DNA of 64,000 bases from Apricaphanius iberus (lineage: Eukaryota > Chordata > Actinopteri > Cyprinodontiformes > Aphaniidae), in NCBI GenBank assembly GCA_028564705.1, contig JAPXFQ010000189.1, forward strand, positions 1,267,501 through 1,331,500, in the 5' to 3' direction. The position numbers were made by a program, and so were the translations under genes. Shown here piece after piece: positions 55,582 through 64,000 of this stretch. The stretch's first letter is position 1. Each line of letters begins with the position of its first letter. The notes below the pieces were generated by a model. The model saw only the letters and a program-made list of their open reading frames with translations, searched no databases and was not told the DNA's origin.

Positions 55582-58010
55582 ATTATTATTATCAATATAC
55601 CTATTATTCAATATTTTCTGACATTGTAAAGTCAGACATTTAAAAGAAAACAAACCCAGAAGGTTTCTGAGATTATAAAGTAAAATCAGGAGATGAGTGT
55701 TAGGATTTTTTCTTCATTTTTTTCCTGGGCTCTTATCAGAACATTTCCTGGGTGCAGACTCCCCAAAAACCTGAAGCGGGGTCCAGGTTACAAGTCTGAG
55801 ACAGCCAGTGCGTGTATTAGCATATCTTAATCGAGCCATGGTAATATTCACTCTAATACGTTAACCAGAATGAGAGCCTTTATCCAAGTATGCATCTTCA
55901 ATAAAAAGATAAAATTATTTACTAAAGTGTGTCGGAGTCGACGTTCGGGAGGCGACACGCGTCCTTTTGGTTTGGGACTCTTCCGGTTGACCTGGAGTAT
56001 CACAAAAATAGTAAACAAATGCTGTCGGGGGTAAATCAGATGGAGTATAAGCAGAATATGCACAAAGTATGAAAAAAAAGACAAAAAAAGTTGGGAAGTG
56101 TTGTTTTTCATGCATTTAATAAATAATTAATACATAAAAAACATTCAGATTTTTCAATGTAGAACCTGCTAACAACAGATATATTCAATTGGGGAAAAAA
56201 GGGACTGACGTAATTCATAAAACTACAGTCCATTTTCTTTTAGTGGGCTAAAATAAATCTGTACACATGTTTGAATTCTAAATTAAAGAAAAACAAAACT
56301 GTGTTAAACTGACATTTTACAATATGTCCAAGGTTACCCTTTTAAACCCCCCCCCCTCCAACAATCTTAAATCCCTCTTGTACACATTCCACGAGGGCCA
56401 GGGGGCAGCTGCAGATCCGATTTCTGGATACCGTGTAAAAAAGGTAAAAGAAATTAAAACATTACCCATTACAGCTGCAGGCCTCCAAAAACCTACGACT
56501 TCCATTCATTTTAGTTGTTTGTTCAGTGTCGAAATGTCATTAGTGTACATAAATCATATTAGCACCACACTAAATGCTACATTTTTTTTAGGATATCCTA
56601 TTGAAGCATATTTTCTTTTGCTGGTTTATTTTTCTACGGATGGATAATGTGTATACATACTCTGACACCTTAAACTAGCTGTATTGTTTGAAACCTCTTT
56701 TAACCAGTTGATATTAATATTGGACTAACAACATGAAAGTAACACTTTCAGCTCTTTTGCTTTCCGGCGTATGTTGCTGGTTTAATCCAGAGTTATTAAC
56801 ATCACAAGTACTTCAGATCAAGAGGTGCCCAAAACTGCCCCCCCGCCCCGCCCAAAAAAAGCCCCCAGCTTCCGATAAATGGTTTACACTGTTTGGTCAC
56901 AACAAATCTGGTCTATTTAAGCTTCCATGAGAAAGATGAGGACATTAGTATTTATGTTTGTTTCTGTATTCTTTTATAAACGGGTAACAAAGATCCTCCG
57001 CATGCTGCTTGTTTGCTTTTATAAAATGTAAATATTTGCTTCAAGTCCCGTGTGGTTTTTGCATCATACGACTCTACACATGCAATGACGTTTTACTGCC
57101 CACCGACACACACCAAGTCAAGTCATTCAAGTACACACACCCACACAAACTTTTTTGTTTCCACTCATTTTTCAATTAAATCCTAAACAAATTTCTTGTT
57201 TACTAGTATTCACGCTGCATTTTTGCATGGAATGCAATTTTCACATTTTCTAACTGTATCCAAAAAGATCAAATCATTAAGTCAGTATAGTGGTAGAGCA
57301 GCCTGTAAACCTGTATTGTTTGTCACATGTGACCCTGAACTTGTGAGTTGCGACTAAGTTCAACTTTACATTGATTTGTCTGGATAGAAAGAAGCGATGG
57401 TCTCGAAATATACACACAAAAGAACATCTCAAAATTTAGGCAGAAATGACACAGAACAAATATGAATAATGTACACTTAGTAGGCAGAGATCCCTTTATC
57501 CAGCCAGTAAGAGCTGAGAGTAGGAGAGCAGCAAAGGAAGAAGATGTAGGGGTATAATGTCATTCTACAATCCCCATTTGACACTACAAGGGAGACTTTA
57601 GTCAGTCTAAATAATCCATGCTGTTCCATTAAATTTGCAGACAAGCTTCCCTAGTCTTTGTCTGTGAGCTGAGAAAGACCCAAGTGCTATAAGGCATCAG
57701 ATATGGAGCTTAGGTCAGGGATTAGAATAAACTTGAACAGGTGGGAAAAATGCTATATTCATCTCATTTAAAAAATATATATTTCCAGAACAAACAATTG
57801 TGGTAGTTTAAAAAAGAGATTCACTTGGCGGATAGAAATCACACCGTAAGAATGCACAAACAATTTTAAAAGAGACGACTATCTGCAGCACACCAAAATC
57901 TCCCTTTTTTTTTTCTTAGTTCCGGAAAAGTAGCAATTGTGAGTGTGCGGGGGAAGCCACCACTGTGACGGGGATTGTTGGAGTAACAGCAAAATTGACT
58001 TTTTTCCAGC
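55582..58010. other. Unannotated intronic DNA
   Basis: AT-rich sequence with a C run at 56348-56356 and C/G runs at 56838-56868. No exon is recognised. The 107-codon frame at 56324-56647 and minus frames at 55848-56115 show no domain. Sequence at 57230-58010 is unique-looking but unassigned. Confidence 0.45.
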
Positions 58011-58014
58011 TACA

Positions 58015-58350
58015 TTTGCTTAGTGCTCTGGAGGCCTGATCAATAGACTCTGAGCTCTGAAGCCCTGCTAATCAGGGCTTGCATCCTTGCAGGATCAACC
58101 TTCAGCTGAAAAAAAAATAAAATACAAATATAAGTATAATAAAACAGACCACAAAGTGAAGAGGAAAAAAGGGAAATGATGGGAGGGGGGATAAAACAAA
58201 AAGAACTTAAAGGGGCTGATAATGACAGCTGGAGTTTATCGACAAAGATTTTCTTCCTCTTTGTTTAAGAAGTAAACTCATGTGGCATGCTATCTTTCCA
58301 TCTCAGCTACAGCGTGGGCGTGAAGCGCCATGAGAGATGTAGATTGCTGC
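58015..58350. promoter_or_regulatory. Candidate conserved non-coding element with hairpin
   Basis: Two complex blocks, 58015-58110 and 58200-58350, contain 'ggaggcctgatcaatagac', a perfect 8-bp hairpin AAGCCCTG-CTAAT-CAGGGCTT at 58060-58080, and 'gctgataatgacagctggag' near 58215. They are separated by A-rich DNA. Regulatory assignment is by texture only. Confidence 0.32.
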
Positions 58351-60865
58351 TTCACCTCTGCTTTTCCTGTGAACCACAGTTCAAAAGTCAAGGGGCATCT
58401 GGGTTGCTTTGGGACATTTGTAAATAAAAGAGGCAAATCATATTTGCAAAATCCAGTTGTGGTATCTCACGAGGATGCAAAGAGCTCAACTCACATATAT
58501 AGAAAGAGGAAGTTCATTTGGAGCCAGTTAACATTATCATTCATGCAGGAATTTAAAGGTACGCCTTTTGAGACAACAGTCTCTTGAGCACTTAATGACC
58601 CAACTGCATGCAGTGTTGTGCACAAAGGGGTTTATAAGATTTCAATAAGAGGGTATTAACTTTATACAGAAACTTTGAATTTATTAACACGTTATAAACC
58701 AAAAGTGATGGAGTTTCTATGTGGCGACAAAGGTTAGCTGCTTTATGCACAAAAAAATTTATATCTCAGGGTCTGGTTGTCTGGTGTAACAGTGGGTGTT
58801 ATCACTACTTTTTTCATGCTTTCACCTGGTTCAACTAGACTTTTTACCCTTTTTCACAACAACGTAAAAACCAGAGAAAGAGTAATTTTTCTTGACAACT
58901 CAGCCATTAAAATCAGGACCGTACAATATATATAGAACATTTTGTCATCACAATATGTCAACTTCTTGAAGAAGAACTTGGTCAAATTACCTCGTAGTTA
59001 CTCACCTAAGATCAGTGCATTCAGGAGTTACTAATTATTTGGTCATGCTTATTGCTTAGAGATGCAGAAAATGAACATCTACATCAAAGTATTTGGATAT
59101 ATTTCACAAGTCATACAGAATTTTCAGCAGCTTTTTTGGTGTATCAAAAGTTTTCCTGGTATTATGCAGCCCTAATTAAAAAGCAGTACAATGAATATGA
59201 GCACAAAATCAGAGAAGGAAGGAAATACATACAGTCAAACACCCAACTTCTCATGCAATATTATGAAGGACACTCCTCAATTCGCCCTTTCACCAATTTG
59301 GATACCAGTACCATTTTCTCCATTCGTAGTTCCCTTTTCTATTTATTAAATAAAAAAATTTAAAAAAAGAATAAAAAATCATTAACATGAACCTAGGCCA
59401 TTGCACAACAATTTTTTTCATATTATTTCGGTGATAAATAGGTAAATAATGAAAAAATGCCAAAATATTGCTAGTTAATTTTTTTTCTAAAAACCTTGTA
59501 CGTTGAGTAACTAGTTGTCACTTGTTGTGATGAACTTACCCACTGATGAACAAAAAGAGAATATTCTTATTTATTCTACCGGTCTTCTGGTTCCCATTCA
59601 GCCCTTTAATCCATTTAAAAATATGACAGATTATGACCTTTTACCAACTCAAAATTGCTCTGTGAGACCTTGAATGACCAAAACTATCGTGCCAAGGACG
59701 TATGATGATAGAATATAGCCTACTGCTACATTTCCCAATATTTAACTTTTTGCAAATTACTTCATCGCGTGTAGGTTACAGGGGAAACTTAAGATAAATA
59801 CAGCTTTTATAATTTTATCTTAGAACTAGCTAAGGAGTGGAGACGTAGACAACATTGACACCCATAACAGGAAAGAACACTAACTAGACACAATAGTTAA
59901 AAAATATCGTACTCGCTGCCCAATGATCCATGTGATTACCATGTTCCTGAACCTGACTGTGAGCTGTGCTTCAAGTCAAATAATCTCTCTGCAGTCTCCT
60001 GCACATCATAAGCTCAATATGGAATGCTATGGGAAATTCATGAGGGACCTATCCATCAAATATTAATGAGCTAGTTGAGTGAAGCCGATTTTCTTGCAGG
60101 TTTTTCTTTTCCCCCACTGATATCTCTGGTCACTGCCAGTCCAAAAGAGTTTCATGAAAAAAAGACAACAAAACAAACAGAAAAGGGGCAAGAGGACAAA
60201 AAGGGTAAGAAAAGGCACTAAAGGTGTGTGTGGGGGTTCGATATTTTATTTTAAAGGGCCAGGGTCTGGTCACCTTTAGTGCAAACAGGGGGTTGATACA
60301 TAGGTCCCTGGGTGTAAGCACAAACTTGTACAGTTTATCATTGCTTTTTCTCTTTCTCAACACTTTTGTTTGGCTGTCAGCTGGCGAACTGGGAATATTC
60401 TATCCAGAGACGAGGAGGGAGGTTTTCAGTGACTCTGAGGTTTTTAGTTCTTTCCTGTATTTTTAAAAATCTCAAGCCCAGAATAAAAGTGTACACAAAA
60501 AACATTAACAGAATCATACATTTTGTTTTTTTAAACTGGGCCTTACAGGTGCAACCAAAACAAAACCTGCAAAAAATAATCGTGCAAATACTTACAGGTC
60601 TGTAGAAATAAAACCCTTGCAAACAGACAGTGATGGAAATATTTAATATGATCATCAATAGAGTCTTATTCTCCATCTCTTCCACAACCCTCGCAACAAC
60701 CCCCTGAAATACCTACACCCAACATAGCTGCACAAGTGGAAATGCAGGGTCAGCACCCTCCCCTTTGGCCTTGCTGACCAACAGATATTCTTATAATCAC
60801 CTTCCTTCTACTCTCTCCAGGCCTACAACCAACGAATCCCTCGTCCATTTTGGCTCACTGCCTCT
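58351..60865. other. Unannotated intronic DNA
   Basis: No exon, RNA or clear transposon. The frames at 59052-59363 and 60130-60685 overlap on both strands and have no domain. Confidence 0.45.
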
Positions 60866-60869
60866 TCCC

Positions 60870-61165
60870 TATACTGGGGGCTTTAAGGAGCGACTCTGCT
60901 TCGATACATTAAAACTGCTGCCCCATGATCAAACGAGCAAATGCCTACCGGGTCAGCAAAGGGCTGCCCCACGTCAGTTAACAATGCAGCATTTAAACAT
61001 CAGTCGTATGCAAAGCTGCCGATTCGCTGGGGAGGAGATGTGCGGCAGGAGAAAGCGGGGAAGCTAGGTCTGGACTGGAGAGATAATGAGCGCAGAAGCC
61101 AACAGGAGGACATCAACAGCTATTTAGCGGCACAGTGTCAGCACCTAGACAGCTTTAAGATAAAA
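60870..61165. promoter_or_regulatory. Candidate conserved non-coding element
   Basis: A GC-balanced, complex block ('ctgccccatgatcaaacgag', 'cagcatttaaacatcagtcg', 'agctatttagcggcacagtg') in AT-rich surroundings. Two frames (100 and 85 codons) overlap it in different phases without a domain, arguing against an exon. Candidate by texture. Confidence 0.28.
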
Positions 61166-62690
61166 ATACAATGCTGCAAGGCTTCATCAATATTATAGCA
61201 GGGATGAACTAATCATTACTCTTTTTTTTATCACTATTAAAAAAGCAGATACTAAATTACACCTGCTTGATACTGTAATGTAAATGATACCTATTATCAC
61301 ATTCTTAAATTTTGACATCAGGAAATAATTCTAAAGCTACCAAAAAAAAAAAAAAAACGTAAAAGTTATATCTCCATCAGATGCTGGAACTGCATCAGGG
61401 AGGAGGGAAATCTTAAACTTTCTGACAGTCATAGGAGATGTTTATTTTACATACTTATGGTATCTCTTGGGCAGCCTGGAAGTCTACACAGGGCAACCGA
61501 GATGTAAGGCCAGACTGAAAATATACAAGTACAGGTCATGTTTGCTCACCAGCACTCACTCAGACCTATGTCTCGGCATATGTGGCCAGCAGAGTTTGCA
61601 GGAGCACAAAAGTATATGTTTGCTTTAACATTTTTTACAAGAATACGATCGACCTTTTAAAATGTGTAGAACTCTTTAATCATGCAGCAAAGGAGTACAG
61701 AAGTGGTGTTTTTTTCTGCTGTCTCCCTCTGCCTACTGCTTGGTTAACCGGCTGACCTGCTGTCAAAGGAGGCTTTGTGAGCGCGTATTGGCGGAAGGCC
61801 AATCAGATCCTCTGGCTTGTCTGTCTCAAGGAGGAAAATGGCGCCCCTGGTATGCCATCAGCAGCAGAAATGTGCAGACTGTCTGACTTCTGAGGCAGCC
61901 TTTGCTTGCCGTGGCCCTTCCAAAACTATGCCGGAGGTAGTACCTGTCTGGCCCGCAGCCAGAGGGACTCGATCTGCAAAGGCTTCTGGTTGTTTATCTG
62001 TTTATTCACTTACACCTTCCTCACATGGGGACTTTAAAACGTTCCGTACTGCTTCATATCCACTTCGACAGGTTCCCCTCTGAACTATACAGTTAGAGCA
62101 TGGAAAAAACCCTGTTCAAGTGGCTTAAACTGGAACTACCCAAAATTAAAGTAGAAATATATATATCAAAATAACAACATCCCCGTGAACACAGCACCCC
62201 TCTACAGAGCACATTAGCTGACGCTAGCAAGTAGCTATTAGCCAAGCTACAGTTAAACCATGGCTAGAAAGAAAGAAGCAGGAGGACCGGAGCTGAAGCC
62301 GCTCCTTCGACTCTCAAATCACCAGTGAGGAAATTTTTAGTTCCCCGTGAGTTAAGTCCACATTCTCGTTGTAAACAGAAGGACCACCTTTTGTTGCACA
62401 TTAGCTTGTTTCTCTGAACCAGCCGGAGGTGAGAGTTGTTGTACTGCATCAACTAAAAAGAGGAACTAGATGGCTGCCACCCTCTGTCACTAATCATTTC
62501 TGTTATTTATTTAAACAAGATTTTTATACTTATAATTGTAACAGCTTATTGTAAATACAATAATGTCGTAAATAAATTATTTCAATTAGACAATGAATGC
62601 CTAATTTCATACATTACACAAGAATAATGGAAACTGCATCACTTATATGTCTTTTGAAATAAGATTTACTATACAAAATTTAACAAATAA
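61166..62690. other. Unannotated intronic DNA
   Basis: A 16-base A run lies at 61342-61357. A GC-richer block at 61740-62090 carries an 88-codon frame (61817-62083) with no recognisable domain; I do not call it a gene. Sequence at 62190-62240 with repeated 'gctagc'-like motifs may be interior to the hAT copy ending at 62825. Confidence 0.4.
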
Positions 62691-62756
62691 AACCAAAGAT
62701 CATAGACTAGACTAGTCTAAAAATGGCATAGGGCTCTGTACAGTAAGAAAAAAAAT

Positions 62757-62825
62757 ATCAAGATTTGAATCGGGATCCTGAAATCAAATATCAAATCGAA
62801 GATTTGGAGAATTGTGACACCCCTA
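62757..62825 (-). mobile_element. hAT-like element terminus (element extends leftwards)
   Basis: 'gattcgggatcctg'-type sequence leading to 'attgtgacacccctaata' is a hAT-type end (complement starts TTAGGGGTGTCAC). It faces the matching end at 62966 across an AT repeat. The rest of this copy, leftward, is not delimited. Confidence 0.55.
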
Positions 62826-62836
62826 ATATATGTGTG

Positions 62837-62841
<5 letters not shown>

Positions 62842-62896
<55 letters not shown>
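62842..62896 (+). repeat. (TA)n microsatellite
   Basis: About 27 TA units flanked on both sides by TGTG motifs. It lies between two hAT termini and causes the Ile-Tyr frame at 62765-62968. Confidence 0.95.
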
Positions 62897-62905
<9 letters not shown>

Positions 62906-62965
62906 TTGTATGTGTCTGATGTGGTGAATCTAAAAGAATCAGTTCAGAAAGTGTTGTCCAAGCAT

Positions 62966-64000
62966 TAGGGGTGTGAGGAAAAATCGATTCACGTCTGAAT
63001 CTTGATTCCTATTTAACAAGATTCAGAATTGATCCGAAATGTTTGAGAATCGATTCTCAAAAAAAATGTTTTCTGAACCTTTTTACAGTTTCGCTTCGTG
63101 TAGTGTCTGTCATGCAACGGCCACCGTCGCATTGACAGGTCTGATGCGCCGTTGGCTAGTTTGCGCTAGCTAGCTGTAGCCGCTAGGCTAAAGCTTCAGC
63201 ATGAAAGACGAAAGAGAAATCCAGCCCGCCCCGTCTTTGCTGAAGGTAAATGTTTGGGCCGTCTAAAAGGTCTTCTCCATGCTAATGACACCCTTGGCTA
63301 AAGTTTTTTTTTATTTTTTATAAATCTGCAAGTATATAAGAGCGATCTTTCTTTATAAGCTACACATAAACATCCAGCAGCGCTGCACACCTGTGGCGCT
63401 TTCAAGGAAGTCCGAAATATATGCTGAGTTCAATAACAATGAAAAACAGTGAAAATTATAACATAAGCCATAAATTTCTATTTAATGATGGTTAATAAGC
63501 AACATTTGGTGCATACAAAATATTTTCAATGTATTTTCTACTACGTACCAAAGAACAAACAAAATACATATTATTATTTTTTTCTTCTTAAAATATATCA
63601 GCATTTTTTTTTCAAGACTAGAAATTTTGTTTAAAAGGTCTTGGATGTCCAGTTGCAATTTCATGTCTTGTTACTTTTGAACCAGTTCCCTTCTCTCAAC
63701 ATAGATTGTAAAATCCATTTTGTGTTGCATAGTAGGGGTATTCAGATGCAGCCTATGTTTTCCTTACCATCTTCCCTACATGCATGGAGGTAAAATGAAC
63801 TTGGAAACTAATACAAACATCTTTGTCAAGTTGGTTCTTCTAAACTTTTTAAATATTGATATCAATAAGTTCAGATAAGAAGTGATTTTCTTGACTTATG
63901 AAAATTATTTGAGATACTATTATTGCAATAAAATAATAATTATATGAAAGCCTCTTCACTTATTTTTACTGAGGGTTCCAATGAAGCTGGAAAGAGTCAA
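62966..64000 (+). mobile_element. hAT-like transposon, 5' part, running off the window
   Basis: The left terminus 'taggggtgtgagg' with 'aaaaatcgattcacgtctg' and a subterminal GAATCGATTCTC palindrome opens the element at 62966. A GC-rich leader (63100-63200, with 'gctagctagctgtagccgct') precedes a short transposase-like start at 63201. Interior sequence at 63470-63720 aligns with 11510-11770, linking the two copies. The 3' end is outside the window or lost. Confidence 0.6.
63201..63266 (+). pseudogene. hAT transposase N-terminal remnant
   Basis: A 21-codon frame reads MKDEREIQPAPSLLKVNVWA and then one residue and a stop. The pattern of an acidic start, then 'PAPxSLKxxVW', resembles the beginning of BED-finger hAT transposases in fish. 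The following His-Phe-Gly-Phe block is lost. An alternative reading is a short first exon ending at AAG|GTAAAT. Too short to be certain. Confidence 0.45.

Noticed and set aside
61817..62083. 88-codon frame with several cysteines, considered as a zinc-finger exon
   Set aside because: The Cys spacing (HQQQKCADC) does not form a complete zinc-binding pattern and no His/Cys pair follows at the right distance.

Overview
This is a repeat-rich, AT-rich piece of a teleost fish nuclear genome, probably a spiny-rayed or killifish-like fish. The evidence is the dense mix of decayed Tc1-like transposons, L2-type LINE tails, a tRNA-headed SINE, hAT and Harbinger-type DNA elements and a Penelope-like retroelement, together with CA/AT microsatellites and one vertebrate exon. 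Nothing bacterial, viral or plasmid-like is visible. Most long open frames are chance frames in low-complexity DNA or fragments of mobile elements.

The only host coding sequence I can support is one terminal exon on the minus strand at 45000-45093. A clear splice acceptor is followed by 30 residues and a stop. The encoded C-terminal membrane anchor starts IIQNRIL, as in the Golgi/endosomal SNARE Vti1a. In vertebrates VTI1A is followed by TCF7L2 in the same orientation. If synteny holds, everything right of 45.1 kb is the last vti1a intron, and everything left of about 44 kb is the vti1a-tcf7l2 intergenic space, with tcf7l2 beyond position 1. Scattered stretches of complex, non-repetitive DNA rich in homeodomain-like cores and some TCF-like sites (2.3-4.2, 7.0-7.5, 10.1, 15.0, 18.9, 21.4-22.0, 33.6-34.3, 38.4-39.2, 41.1, 47.3, 58.0-58.3 and 60.9 kb) look like candidate conserved non-coding elements. 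I could not test conservation.

Mobile-element layout: SINE and Tc1 fragments at 4.5-5.0 kb; a patchwork of Tc1, Penelope and other relics at 8-9.7 kb; an hAT end at 11.5-12.0 kb; a three-deep nest at 12.3-13.9 kb (a Harbinger-type element inside a Penelope-like element inside a Tc1 relic); a Tc1 relic at 19.9-21.1 kb; a SINE at 22.6 kb; a minus-strand L2-type LINE at 23.3-24.7 kb; a deletion-derived miniature Tc1 with both ends at 29.0-30.0 kb; two copies of a palindromic long-TIR element at 31.9-33.2 and 34.7-35.6 kb, the first invaded by a LINE; a minus-strand transposon relic at 39.6-40.4 kb; a Tc1 with both ends at 41.9-43.7 kb; a Tc1 fragment at 45.8-46.0 kb; an hAT-like TIR element at 54.8-55.6 kb; and two head-to-head hAT ends at 62.8-64.0 kb.

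The most interesting signal is in the Penelope-like element. Its two inverted pseudo-LTR arms each carry a complete hammerhead-ribozyme core (CTGATGA, a 6-bp stem II, GAAA, GTC) on opposite strands. The Harbinger-type insertion can be removed conceptually together with one TAA duplication, and the Penelope reading frame rejoins exactly.
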